NCBI RefSeq assembly: GCF_029382225.1
Contig: NZ_JARLTC010000019.1
Location: 1 to 64,000 of the forward strand
Direction of reading: 5' to 3'
From: Spongiactinospora sp. TRM90649
GTDB taxonomy: Bacteria; Actinomycetota; Actinomycetes; Streptosporangiales; Streptosporangiaceae
Length of the DNA: 64,000 bases
Shown: positions 32,517 to 41,158 of the stretch, piece after piece
Layout of the letters: every line of letters starts with the position of its first letter
Numbering within the stretch: position 1 is the stretch's first letter
Notes under the pieces: generated by a model
Told to the model about the DNA's origin: nothing
Database searches by the model: none
Seen by the model: the letters and a program-made list of their open reading frames with translations, nothing else
Program-made: the position numbers and the translations under genes

Positions 32517-33749
32517 TCAGTGCCAGATGAGGTGCAGCATTTCGGGGGAACGGTGGATCAGAGTGGGCGTCATCGCCGGAGACGGGCCGGGGGCGAGGCG
32601 CAGGCCGGGCAGGCGCGTGGTCAGCGTCTCCAGGGTGATCCGTAGCTGCTCCCTGGCGAGCTGTGCGCCCGGGCAGCCGTGGGCCCCGTGGCCGAAGGCG
32701 AGGTGGCGGGACGGCGTCCTTTCCAGGTCGAACTCCGCTGCGCGCTCGTAGCGGGACTCGTCGCGGTTGGCCGAGCCGTAGGCGACGAGCACGGCCGTGC
32801 CCTTCTCCAGGGCGGTGCCCGCCAGGGTGAGCGGGCGGGTGGTGACCCGCCGGAACGCCTGGATGGCCGTGTCGTGGCGGGCGGCCTCCTCGACGGCGGC
32901 CGGGATCAGCTCGGGACGGGCGCACAGGGTCTCCCACCGCGAGCGGTCCGACAGCAGGCGCAGCACGGTGGTGCCGATCAGCGCGGTGGTGGTGAGATGC
33001 CCGGCGATGAACAGGTTCTGCAGGTTGGACACCAGTTCGCCGGTCGGCTCCCCGGACTCCGTGCCGAGGGCGCGCACCAGCTCACCGCCCAGGTCGTCGC
33101 GCGGTTCCGCCAGGGTGCGCCGGATGTGGGCGGCGAGCCGGTGTTGCAGCGCCACCACGTCTTTGGCCGCGGCGATCTGCTCGTCCGGCGGCAGCGGCCG
33201 GAACAGCAGGGCCTCGGCGCGCTTGCTGCCGTCGACCGCCGACGGCACGTCGTCCGGGTCGAGGCCGAGCAGGCGGCCGATCACGTCGCCGGGCAGCCGC
33301 CGGGCGTAGGCCGCCATCAGCTCCGTCCGGCCGTCATCCGCGAACCCGGCGACCAGCGCCTCGGCCCGCTCGGCGATGTACGGCACGAGCGCCGCCACCT
33401 TCGCCGCCGACAGCCCCCGCACCAGCGGGGCGCGCAACCGCTGGTGCGCCTCGCCGTCGGCGGACAGGACGACCCGACCGCCGCCCATCCCCTTGGACAG
33501 CTCGGCCAGCACGGCGGGGGAGGGCGGCACGTCGGCCGTCAGCGCGTTCGCCGAGGAGAAGTCGTCCGGCCGCCGCAGCACCTCCAGCACGTCGGCGTAT
33601 CTGCTGACCAGCCAGGCGTCCATCAGCGGCAGATAGGTGAGCCCCGGGGTCCGCCGGGCGCGGGCGAAGATCGGATGTGGGTCGCGGTAGAACGCGTCGC
33701 GCTCCCGCGCCTGCCTGTCGCCGCCTTCGGCGGCTGCGGTGTCACCCAC
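32517..33749 (-). CDS. Cytochrome P450
   Basis: 410 aa bacterial class I P450. The I-helix oxygen-activation region is IAGHLTTTALIG, the ExxR motif is EAAR, and the haem ligand is Cys359 in FGHGAHGCPGAQ. GTG 33749 has GGAGG 8 nt upstream and gives the normal family length. It needs a ferredoxin and reductase that are not next to it. The FAD oxidoreductase gene lies 86 nt upstream on the same strand. The substrate is unknown and no biosynthetic core enzyme is nearby. Confidence 0.93.
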   Translation of the reverse strand: MGDTAAAEGGDRQARERDAFYRDPHPIFARARRTPGLTYLPLMDAWLVSRYADVLEVLRRPDDFSSANALTADVPPSPAVLAELSKGMGGGRVVLSADGEAHQRLRAPLVRGLSAAKVAALVPYIAERAEALVAGFADDGRTELMAAYARRLPGDVIGRLLGLDPDDVPSAVDGSKRAEALLFRPLPPDEQIAAAKDVVALQHRLAAHIRRTLAEPRDDLGGELVRALGTESGEPTGELVSNLQNLFIAGHLTTTALIGTTVLRLLSDRSRWETLCARPELIPAAVEEAARHDTAIQAFRRVTTRPLTLAGTALEKGTAVLVAYGSANRDESRYERAAEFDLERTPSRHLAFGHGAHGCPGAQLAREQLRITLETLTTRLPGLRLAPGPSPAMTPTLIHRSPEMLHLIWH

Positions 33750-33835
33750 GGGCTCATCCTCCGGTCGTCGTGGCGGCGGCGGGCCGCCGGATCTCCCCGG
33801 CCATCCTCCGGCAGCCGGCGTGATCAGTCGAGGGT

Positions 33836-34939
33836 TCAGGACACGGGATCGGTCTCGCGCAGGGGGGTGAACGGGGTGAGGTCGATCGTCGTGGGCTCGC
33901 CGATGGCGAGGTCGGCGGCGAGGCAGCCGGCCAGGGGGCCCGTGGTCAGGCCGTACGCGCTCAGGCCGGTGGCCACCACGACGCCCGGGGCGAGCGAGCC
34001 GATCATCGGACGGCCGTCGCCGGTCATCGGCCGGAAGCCCACGCGGATCTCCAGGGCCGTGGCGGAGGCGAGGCCGGGGGCGACCGTCAGCCCTGCGGAC
34101 AGCAGCCCGGAGAGCCCGCCCACGGTGGCCCGCCCGTCGAAGCCCGCCTCCTCGCAGGTCGCGCCGAAAACCACCCGCGACCCCGGGAAGCCCAGCAGGT
34201 AGGGGCCGACCCTGGGCAGCACGATCGGCCAGCCGGAGGTGTCGGTGCCGGGGAGTTCGGCGTGCACGATCTGCCCGCGTTCTGGACGCACCGACAGCCG
34301 GTGGCCGAGGGGAGCGCACAGCTCGCCGGTCCACGCCCCGGCCGCGAGGATCACGGCGTCGGCCCCGATGGGCTCGCCGTTGATGGACAGGCGCCCTTTG
34401 GCGTCGAGGCCGGCCGTGCCGGTGCGCAGCATGGCCCCGCGCTGGGCGGCGGCGCGCAGCATCGCGTCCCTGACGCCCCGGCCGTCCACCCGCGCGGCCC
34501 CGCCGACGAACAGCGCGGCCAGGTCCTTGGTCAGCGGCGGGAACAGGCCGCCGGGATCGTCGGGGACCGACACCTCGCCCATCTCCGGCGCCAGCGGGCT
34601 CCGGTCGCGCAGCAGCGCGGCCACGTCGTCGAGCCCGGCCGCGTCGTCGGCGGTGAGCAGCGCGCCGGTCCGCGCGTATCCGGGGTCGGTCTCGCCGTCA
34701 CCGGCCAGTTCCTCCAACAACGTCGGGTACGCGCGGGCCCCCTCCCGCGCGAAGCCGTACCAGGCGTCGTCGCCGTCGTGATCCACCCACGGGCAGATGA
34801 TGCCCGCGCCGGCCGCGGTCGCCTGCCCCCGGCTGTCCGCGCGCTCCACGATGGTGACGGCGACGCCCTTCTTGCGCAGCCGGTACGCCGCGGCCGCCCC
34901 CACGATGCCGCTGCCGACGATGGCGATGTGTGTCCGCAT
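33836..34939 (-). CDS. FAD-dependent oxidoreductase (DAO family)
   Basis: 367 aa. The N-terminal dinucleotide fold is IAIVGSGIVGAAAAYRL with the acidic end of beta-2 in VTIVERAD; the C-terminus has VGFRPMTGDGRPMIGS, typical of glycine oxidase and D-amino-acid dehydrogenase enzymes. It probably oxidises an amine or amino acid. It is upstream of the P450 gene on the same strand with an 86-nt gap, and divergent from the leader ORF and GNAT gene. Confidence 0.85.
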   Translation of the reverse strand: MRTHIAIVGSGIVGAAAAYRLRKKGVAVTIVERADSRGQATAAGAGIICPWVDHDGDDAWYGFAREGARAYPTLLEELAGDGETDPGYARTGALLTADDAAGLDDVAALLRDRSPLAPEMGEVSVPDDPGGLFPPLTKDLAALFVGGAARVDGRGVRDAMLRAAAQRGAMLRTGTAGLDAKGRLSINGEPIGADAVILAAGAWTGELCAPLGHRLSVRPERGQIVHAELPGTDTSGWPIVLPRVGPYLLGFPGSRVVFGATCEEAGFDGRATVGGLSGLLSAGLTVAPGLASATALEIRVGFRPMTGDGRPMIGSLAPGVVVATGLSAYGLTTGPLAGCLAADLAIGEPTTIDLTPFTPLRETDPVS

Positions 34940-35040
34940 ACGCCCATGATCGCCCGGAACCGATTCCCATTAGAGGAATACGACGTGAATGTGATTGACT
35001 ACCGGCACGCCCACGGAGAAAGGGAAGGAGGCGAGTCGCG

Positions 35041-35091
35041 ATGAACACCGAAACGTACTCGCGCCTCCCCCTGACCCGGGCGGTTCTCTGA
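35041..35091 (+). CDS. Candidate 16-codon leader peptide
   Basis: ATG at 35041 to TGA at 35089-35091 encodes MNTETYSRLPLTRAVL. It is preceded 9 nt upstream by a perfect AAGGAGG, better than the ribosome site of most genes in the window. It ends 34 nt before the GNAT start. The length, site and position fit a translated leader; no family is recognised. Confidence 0.5.
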   Translation: MNTETYSRLPLTRAVL

Positions 35092-35109
35092 CCGGGGAGG
35101 CGCACGCCT
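35064..35109 (+). promoter_or_regulatory. Possible attenuator after the leader ORF
   Basis: CCTCCCC at 35064-35070 (inside the leader ORF) pairs with GGGGAGG at 35094-35100. AGGC at 35098-35101 can instead pair with GCCT at 35106-35109. The two hairpins exclude each other, so a ribosome on the leader ORF could change which forms. Confidence 0.35.
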
Positions 35110-35125
35110 ACCTGGAGGAATTCCC

Positions 35126-36046
35126 ATGACCGATCTGGTCATCCGCCCGCTGGCCGCGGGCGAGCAGCACCGATTCGCCGAACTCCCCGACCCCTCGTTC
35201 GTCGGCATCGCTTGGACCGGCCGCGACTACGCGCAGGGCCTGGCCAAGAACGAATACCGGCCGGAATGGACGTGGGCGGCGCTGCGCGGCGACCGCGTCG
35301 TGGCCAGGGCCGCCTGGTGGGGCGGCCCCGACGACGCCGACCCCATCAACCTCGACTGGTTCGACTTCGGCGACGACACCGAGGCGGGCGTCGCCCTGCT
35401 CCAGGGCGCCCCGTTCACCTGCGAGTACTGCCTCGTCCTGCCGCCCGCCTGGCGGGAGGATCCCGTCGTTCGGGAAGAGGGACAGCGGCGGATCGACGTG
35501 TCGGTACAGGCCGGCATGCGCGTGCTGGTCGAGCGGATCCGGTTCCGCTGGACGCCCGCCGACGGCCTGCCCGCGCGTCCGGACCGCCTGGAATACCGCC
35601 CGTGCGACGACGACGCCATGCTCGACGCGATCAGGAGGGTCCACGTCGGCACCCTCGACGCCCACGCCAGGGCCCAGGCGGCCCGCGAGGGCGCGGAGGC
35701 GGCGGCGCTGGAGGATCTGAAGATCCTCCGATGGTTCCCCGGCCCGCGCGAGGACTGGCGCCTGGCCTACACCCCGGACGGCACCCCGGACGGCGAGCTG
35801 GCCGGGCTCACCGTGCCCACCCGCAACCACACCAGCCCGGTGATCGGCCTGATCGGAGTGGTGCCCGAGCGACGCGGCCACGGCTACGGCCTCGACCTGC
35901 TGGCCGAGGCCACGCACATGCTCGCCGAGCGCGGCGCGCAGGAGGTGATCGGTGAGACCGACTTCGGCAACGAGCCGATGGCGGCGGCGTTCCGCAAGGC
36001 CGGGTACCAGGTCACACAGGAACGCGTGTTCCTGACGTGGCAGTGA
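35126..36046 (+). CDS. GNAT family N-acetyltransferase
   Basis: 306 aa, longer than a single GNAT domain. The C-terminal domain is clear: IGLIGVVPERRGHGYGLDLL is the acetyl-CoA-binding motif A (split as VVPERRGHGYG), and GNEPMAAAFRKAGYQV ends it. The N-terminal half may be a degenerate second GNAT domain. GGAGGAATTCCC precedes ATG 35126. The acceptor is unknown. Confidence 0.85.
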   Translation: MTDLVIRPLAAGEQHRFAELPDPSFVGIAWTGRDYAQGLAKNEYRPEWTWAALRGDRVVARAAWWGGPDDADPINLDWFDFGDDTEAGVALLQGAPFTCEYCLVLPPAWREDPVVREEGQRRIDVSVQAGMRVLVERIRFRWTPADGLPARPDRLEYRPCDDDAMLDAIRRVHVGTLDAHARAQAAREGAEAAALEDLKILRWFPGPREDWRLAYTPDGTPDGELAGLTVPTRNHTSPVIGLIGVVPERRGHGYGLDLLAEATHMLAERGAQEVIGETDFGNEPMAAAFRKAGYQVTQERVFLTWQ

Positions 36047-36072
36047 TCCCCGGGATCCCCGGCGCGCGGTGA

Positions 36073-36585
36073 TCAACCCGAGGCGGGCTCCAGGGTTTCG
36101 AGATAGGCGCCCGCCTCGGCGATCAGGTGTTCGCTGAACACGCGCACGCCGTGCGACTCAAGGAGGGCGGTGGTCACCCCGGCAGCGGGGATCTTCCGCC
36201 CGGTGAACGACCCGTCGTGCACGGCCAGCACCCCGCACGACGGGCTGCCCTCCTTCAGGATCGCGATCCGCGCGCCGTGCGATTCGGCCGCCTCCAGCGC
36301 CCGCCGCGCCCCGGCGAGGTAGGCGGCGGTCACGTCGGCTCCCCCCGAGGTCAGCACCCGGGCGGTCCCGGCCAGCACGGCTGTGCCTCCTGTGCCTCCT
36401 GCGCCGTCCTCGATCTCGGCGGGCGGGCGCGGCACCGGCAGCCCGCCCTCGACCTCGGGGCACAGCGGGACCAGCCGCCCCTCCTCACGCCACCGGGCGA
36501 GCAGGGCGTGGCCGCTGGTCTTCGCCTCGCCGTCAAAACGGACGCGCCGCCCCATCAGACAGGCGCTGACCAGGATCCTTTCCAT
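36073..36585 (-). CDS. DUF523 domain-containing protein
   Basis: 170 aa. The N-terminus ILVSACLMGRRVRFDG and central KEGSPSCGV are DUF523 signatures, with conserved cysteines that may bind metal. The function is unknown. ATG 36585 is chosen over ATG 36594 because TACGAT lies exactly 7 nt upstream (leaderless pattern). The start overlaps the end of the MMPL gene by 53 nt on the same strand. Confidence 0.85.
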   Translation of the reverse strand: MERILVSACLMGRRVRFDGEAKTSGHALLARWREEGRLVPLCPEVEGGLPVPRPPAEIEDGAGGTGGTAVLAGTARVLTSGGADVTAAYLAGARRALEAAESHGARIAILKEGSPSCGVLAVHDGSFTGRKIPAAGVTTALLESHGVRVFSEHLIAEAGAYLETLEPASG

Positions 36586-38734
36586 GTCTCCCATCGTACG
36601 AAGGGTCGGCGTCGTGTGAACCCGCGTACGAACGGGTCCAGCTCGGCGCCCACCAGGCCCGGTGCCCGAGCAGCCCCATCACGGCGGGCAGCAGCAGCGC
36701 GCGCACCACGGTCGCGTCCACGACCACGGCGATCGTCAGGCCGACGCCGATCATCAGCATCAGCGTCATCTCCGCCGTCAGGAACCCGGCGACCACGACG
36801 GCCATGAGCAGCGCGGCACTCGTGATGATCCGCCCGGTGCGCTGCAGCCCCAGGGCCACGGACTCGCGCGCGTCGCCGCTCTTGCGGTACTCCTCGCGGA
36901 TCCTGGCCAGCAGGAACACCTCGTAGTCCATGGCGAGGCCGAGCGCGATCCCCACCACCAGGACCGGGAAGTTGATGTCCACGGCCCCGACCGGCACGAA
37001 GCCCAGCACGCCGGACAGCCAGCCGTCCTGGAAGACCAGCTTGATCGCGCCGAACGCGGCGGTCAGCGACAGCAGGTTGAGCAGCACCGCCTTGAACGGG
37101 ATCACCACCGAGCCGAACGCCAGGAACAGCACCACGAACGACACCAGCGCCAAGGCCAGGCCCATCAGCGGCATCCGGGAGAGGATCATCTCCACGACGT
37201 CCACCCGGGAGGCGGCCATCCCGGCGAATCCGGCCGTGCCCCCCGGCGGCGGGGGAGTCGCGCGCAGGCGCTCCACCATCGTGTACGCCTCGCGGGACAT
37301 CGGCTCGGGCCGGTAGATCACCTGCAGCCGGGCCAGGTTCGCCTGGGCGCCGGTGACCCGCACGTCGTGCACGCCGTCCACGGCGGCGAGCCGCTTGCCG
37401 TAGTCCGCGACCGCGGTCGCGCCGGCCCCCGAATCGGCGCGTTCCCGCAGGGTGACCACGGCCGTGACGGACCTGGCCGGATCGCCGGAGAACCGCGTGG
37501 CCATCTGATCGGTCACGTATCTTGCCTGGGCGCCGGGCGGCAGCACCCAGTCCCCGGGCCGGGCCCAGTTCACCGAGAGGAACGGCGCGCCCAGCGCGAG
37601 CAGCAGCGCCACCACGCCGACCGTGGTCACCAGCGGACGGCGCAGCACCAGCCGCGCCAGGCGGTACCAACGCCCCTCGGCGGGACGCGCGCCCCTGGGC
37701 GGCGGCAGGAACGGCACGCGCAGCGAGTTGATCCGGTACCCGGCGAACCGCAGCATGGCGGGCAGCAGCACGAGCGAGGCGAGCACCCCGGCGAGGACCG
37801 TGGCGATCCCGCCCCAGGCCATCGAGACCAGGAACCTGGAGGGGAAGACGAACAGGCAGGCGAACGTCGAGGCCACCATCAGCCCGGAGAAGGCCACCGT
37901 ACGGCCGGCCGTCGCCATCGTGCGCTCCACGGCCTGGTCCTCCGTGGCGCCGCCCGCCAGTTCCTCACGGAACCGGGTGACGATCAGCAGGGCGTAGTCC
38001 ACCGCCAGGCCGAGCCCGAGGATGCTCACCACGTTGAGCGCGTAGGTCGAGATCTCGGTGGCCGACGACACCACCCGGAGCACGATCAGCGCCCCCGGCA
38101 GCGTCACCAGCCCGATCAGCAGGGACAGCGAACCGGCCACCACGGTCCGGAAGATCACCATGAGCAGCAACAGCACGATCGGCAGCGACAGTGCCTCCGC
38201 CCTGATCAGGTCGCGGGTGGCCAGCGAGTTCACCTGCTGCGTCATCGCCGTCGAACCGCCGAGGCTGACCTTGAGCCCGTCGGCGGCGAAGTCGTCCTTG
38301 ATCCGGGTGAACTGCCGCACGCGTTCCTGGTCCACCGAGGAGCGCAGTTGCACGACGGCGTAGGCGGCGCGGCGGTCGGAGGAGACGAACGCCTGGTCGC
38401 CGGTGCTCCAGTAGGATTCCAGCCGGACCACGTCCTCCCGGGGGACCCGGTCGAGGGCGGCCCGGGCCGCCGTGGCGAACGCCGGGTCGTCCACGCGCAG
38501 CCGGTCGCTCTCGTACATGACGACCAGGTCGGGGCCGTACCGCCCGAGCGGCCCCGCGAGGAGGCGCTCGGTCCGCACCGCCTCCATGTCCGGCGACTCG
38601 AATCCGGAGCCGCCGATCAGGTTGCCGAACAGCCCGGTGGTGCCCCAGAACCCGCCGAGCAGCACCAGGAGGAGGGTGGCGATGACGACGGGCCATCGCC
38701 TTCTGGCCGCGAAACGGCCGAGGGAAGCGAACAT
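36533..38734 (-). CDS. MMPL/RND family membrane transporter
   Basis: 733 aa with two repeats of five or six helices and large extracytoplasmic loops. Recognisable blocks are LGLGLAVDYALLIVTRFREE and LGLAMDYEVFLLARIREEY (split as LAVDYALLIV and LAMDYEVFLL), whose Asp-Tyr pairs carry protons. Family members export lipids, siderophores or drugs. The C-terminal ~35 residues are polar and overlap the DUF523 gene. It diverges from a two-component system, which might respond to its substrate. Confidence 0.9.
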   Translation of the reverse strand: MFASLGRFAARRRWPVVIATLLLVLLGGFWGTTGLFGNLIGGSGFESPDMEAVRTERLLAGPLGRYGPDLVVMYESDRLRVDDPAFATAARAALDRVPREDVVRLESYWSTGDQAFVSSDRRAAYAVVQLRSSVDQERVRQFTRIKDDFAADGLKVSLGGSTAMTQQVNSLATRDLIRAEALSLPIVLLLLMVIFRTVVAGSLSLLIGLVTLPGALIVLRVVSSATEISTYALNVVSILGLGLAVDYALLIVTRFREELAGGATEDQAVERTMATAGRTVAFSGLMVASTFACLFVFPSRFLVSMAWGGIATVLAGVLASLVLLPAMLRFAGYRINSLRVPFLPPPRGARPAEGRWYRLARLVLRRPLVTTVGVVALLLALGAPFLSVNWARPGDWVLPPGAQARYVTDQMATRFSGDPARSVTAVVTLRERADSGAGATAVADYGKRLAAVDGVHDVRVTGAQANLARLQVIYRPEPMSREAYTMVERLRATPPPPGGTAGFAGMAASRVDVVEMILSRMPLMGLALALVSFVVLFLAFGSVVIPFKAVLLNLLSLTAAFGAIKLVFQDGWLSGVLGFVPVGAVDINFPVLVVGIALGLAMDYEVFLLARIREEYRKSGDARESVALGLQRTGRIITSAALLMAVVVAGFLTAEMTLMLMIGVGLTIAVVVDATVVRALLLPAVMGLLGHRAWWAPSWTRSYAGSHDADPSYDGRHGKDPGQRLSDGAARPF

Positions 38735-38849
38735 GCCGCCACGATCTCGGCCCGGGGCCGGGGGGTGCGTCGGCCGACGGGCCGCAGCGCCGGCTCGAAG
38801 CAGGAGCCGCCTCCTCCCATCGGCGGAGGCCGGGCGGGCGGGGCTCGCC

Positions 38850-38855
38850 TACCGT
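38850..38855 (+). promoter_or_regulatory. -10 element TACCGT of a predicted leaderless kinase transcript
   Basis: TACCGT lies 7 nt before ATG 38863. The intervening AGGGGGC could also act as a short-spaced Shine-Dalgarno. Confidence 0.5.
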
Positions 38856-38862
38856 AGGGGGC

Positions 38863-40086
38863 ATGGTGGCGCGCTGGGCGGAGAAGGCCTTCCAGCCGGG
38901 ATACGGCATCGCCCGTCAGGTGGTGCTGCTCGCGTGCCTGGCAGGCGATCTGCTGTTCATCGAACGGCAGGCCGGGCCGGGCGGCTGGGCGCTGTGCCTG
39001 GTCGCGCTCGCGGTGAGCACGGTGGGCCGCTGGTCGCCGCTCGGCGCGGTGCTGGCCCAGGTGGTGCTGCTCGGCGTGGCCGACGTCTACGGCGTCCCGG
39101 CGATGACCGCGATGAAGGTGCTCACCTGCGTGAGCCTGTTCGAGCTCGCGGTCCGCCGCTCCGGCAGGCAGGTCGGCGTGGGCGCGGCGGCGGTGGCTCT
39201 GGTCGTCTGCGTCAACCTGCTGGACGAGCTGCCCGCGGCGCTGCCGTCGGCGGTGTTCCGGATCGTCGTGGTGGTCGGCGCCCCGCTGCTGCTCGGCGGC
39301 TACGTCCGGCTGACGCGCGAGAGCGCCGAGCGCGAGCGGCGGCGGGCGGCCGAACGCGTCCTGGCCGCGAGGGCGGCCGAGCGCACCTCGATCGCCAGGG
39401 AGCTGCACGACCTGGTGGCCCACCACGTGTCCTCGATGGTGCTGCGCGTAGGCGTGGCCAGGCACCTGCTGCCCGAGCACACCGATCCGCAGGTCGCCGC
39501 CACGTTCGACGACCTGCACGCCTCGGGCATGGCGGCGCTCGCCGACCTGCGCAACCTGGTGGGGGTGCTGCGCGACCCGGCGACCGTGACCGGCGACCCC
39601 GGGGCAGAGCCGGGCGACGCCGTCTCGATCGTCGATCCGGCCGGGGTGCCCGCCGCGCTCGACGCCGTGGTCGAACGGGCCCGCCGCGACGGCCTCGACG
39701 TGAGCGCCCGCGTCGATCCCGGGGTCGCCGCGCTCGACGCGCTGCGCGGCATCGCGCTGCTGCGGCTGACCCAGGAGGGCCTGGCCAACGCCGCCAGGCA
39801 CGCGGGTCCGGCCGCACGGGTGCGTCTCGGCGTCACGGTCGACGACAGCGGGGCGGTCGGCGTGGACATCGCCGACGACGGGCCGGGGGAGGGCACGCAC
39901 GGGGTACCCGAGCCGGACCCCGGCTCCTCAGGGCACGGCCTGATCGGCATGCGCGAGCGGGTCCACCTGCTCGGCGGACGGCTCGACGCCGGTCCGTGCG
40001 GCGCGGGGTGGCGGCTCTCGGCCGTGCTGCCCGAGCGGACGGCGGGCGCCTCGCCGTCCGCGCTGCTGCCGGAGGGCGCCGGATGA
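38863..40086 (+). CDS. NarL-type sensor histidine kinase
   Basis: 407 aa. About five membrane helices lie in residues 14-147, with hardly any extracellular loop, then a short coiled coil. The phosphorylated His182 is in ARELHDLVAHHVS (HisKA_3), and the ATPase region ends with DDGPGEG and GHGLIGMRERV. It overlaps the response regulator by 4 nt. The signal is probably sensed at the membrane. Confidence 0.93.
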   Translation: MVARWAEKAFQPGYGIARQVVLLACLAGDLLFIERQAGPGGWALCLVALAVSTVGRWSPLGAVLAQVVLLGVADVYGVPAMTAMKVLTCVSLFELAVRRSGRQVGVGAAAVALVVCVNLLDELPAALPSAVFRIVVVVGAPLLLGGYVRLTRESAERERRRAAERVLAARAAERTSIARELHDLVAHHVSSMVLRVGVARHLLPEHTDPQVAATFDDLHASGMAALADLRNLVGVLRDPATVTGDPGAEPGDAVSIVDPAGVPAALDAVVERARRDGLDVSARVDPGVAALDALRGIALLRLTQEGLANAARHAGPAARVRLGVTVDDSGAVGVDIADDGPGEGTHGVPEPDPGSSGHGLIGMRERVHLLGGRLDAGPCGAGWRLSAVLPERTAGASPSALLPEGAG

Positions 40087-40730
40087 TCCGCGTGCTCCTC
40101 GTGGACGACCAGCACCTGGTCAGGATGGGCCTGGCCATGCTCTGCGGGTCGGCCCCCGACATGGAGGTCGTCGGCGACGCCTCCGGCGGGGCCGAGGCGG
40201 TGCGCAAGGCCGCCGAACTGATCCCCGACGTGATCCTGATGGACCTGCGGATGCCCGGCCTCGACGGCATCACCGCCACCCGCCGCATCACCGCCGCCCA
40301 CCCCTCCGTCCGCGTGATCGCGGTCACCACGTTCGACGACGACGACCACCTGTATCCCGCGCTCGCCGCCGGGGCCTGCGGCTTCGTGACCAAGGACACC
40401 CCGCCCCCCGAGATGCTCGACGCCATCCGCCGCACCGCCGCCGGCGAGAGCGCCTTCAGCGGCCCCGTGCTGCGCCGTCTGGTCGAGGCCGCCGTGCGAG
40501 CCCGCGTGGCCGAGCCCGTGCCGCCCGCGCTGCCCGGCACGGTCACCGCGCGCGAGCGCGAGGTGCTGGCCCTGGTCGCGGGCGGGCTGTCCAACCGGCA
40601 GATCGCCGAACGGCTCAACGTCGGGGTCACCACGGTCAAGACCCACGTGGCCAGCCTGATGACCAAGACCGCCTCGCCGAACCGGATCCGTCTGGCCACG
40701 CTCGCCGTCCATCTGGGCCTGCGCCCCTGA
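40083..40730 (+). CDS. NarL/LuxR-family response regulator
   Basis: 215 aa. The receiver domain has VLLVDDQ with the phosphorylated Asp54 in ILMDLRMPG and Lys in VTKDTP; the LuxR HTH reads LTAREREVL-like VTAREREVLALVAGGLSN and IAERLNVGVTTVKTHV. The start ATG overlaps the kinase stop (ATGA). Together with His182 of the kinase it forms a complete two-component system; the divergent MMPL transporter is a candidate target by position. Confidence 0.94.
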   Translation: MIRVLLVDDQHLVRMGLAMLCGSAPDMEVVGDASGGAEAVRKAAELIPDVILMDLRMPGLDGITATRRITAAHPSVRVIAVTTFDDDDHLYPALAAGACGFVTKDTPPPEMLDAIRRTAAGESAFSGPVLRRLVEAAVRARVAEPVPPALPGTVTAREREVLALVAGGLSNRQIAERLNVGVTTVKTHVASLMTKTASPNRIRLATLAVHLGLRP

Positions 40731-40762
40731 TCTGTGTCCCCTGATCTGTGTCCCCTGATCTG
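40724..40762 (+). repeat. 14-bp tandem repeat at the end of the response regulator
   Basis: CCCCTGATCTGTGT occurs at 40724-40737 and 40738-40751, followed by a partial third copy at 40752-40762. The stop codon TGA of the response regulator lies in the first unit, so the extra units are 3' noncoding. It looks like a replication-slippage duplication. Confidence 0.8.
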
Positions 40763-40782
40763 GGGGCGGCGCCGTGCGGCGG

Positions 40783-40788
40783 TAGCCT
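40783..40788 (+). promoter_or_regulatory. -10 element TAGCCT of a predicted leaderless transcript
   Basis: TAGCCT is 7 nt before ATG 40796 and there is no Shine-Dalgarno sequence. Confidence 0.5.
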
Positions 40789-40795
40789 ACTGGCC

Positions 40796-41158
40796 ATGAA
40801 CAGCGCGCTGGCCACCGGAGTGATCATCTGGGCGGTGGTCCTCACCTTGGTGAGCGGGGTCACCGCGATCCGGAACCGGGCGATGGGCATGGTCCTGCTG
40901 ATCGGTTTCGCGGTGCTGGAGGTGGCCGTGCTCGTCCAGTCCGGCATCGCCGTGGCGGCGGTCATCGGCGGGCAGGGCCCGGAGGACAAGGTCACCCTGT
41001 TCGGCTACCTGGCGGGCACCGCCGTGATCCCGCCGGTCGGGGTCTTCCTGGCGCTGGCGGAGCGCAGCCGGTGGGGCACGGCGATCCTGGTGGTCGCCGG
41101 TTTCGCGATCGCCGTGATGACCGGGCGGATGCTGCAGGTCTGGCAGGGCGTGGCGTGA
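40796..41158 (+). CDS. Small four-helix membrane protein
   Basis: 120 aa with four hydrophobic helices and short loops; starts NSALATGVIIWAVVLTLV. No family was recognised. The stop overlaps the start of the next membrane gene by 4 nt, so the two are probably made together. It lies 65 nt after the two-component system. Confidence 0.7.
   Translation: MNSALATGVIIWAVVLTLVSGVTAIRNRAMGMVLLIGFAVLEVAVLVQSGIAVAAVIGGQGPEDKVTLFGYLAGTAVIPPVGVFLALAERSRWGTAILVVAGFAIAVMTGRMLQVWQGVA

Noticed and set aside
32517..34939. A natural-product cluster around the P450 and FAD oxidoreductase
   Set aside because: No polyketide, peptide, terpene or RiPP core enzyme is present nearby; the methyltransferase is 23 kb away.
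36533..36594. A frameshifted MMPL-DUF523 fusion
   Set aside because: Both genes have complete ends, and a separate -10 and start for DUF523 are visible.
40724..40762. A CRISPR array or satellite
   Set aside because: Fewer than three contiguous 14-bp units, no spacers and no cas genes.
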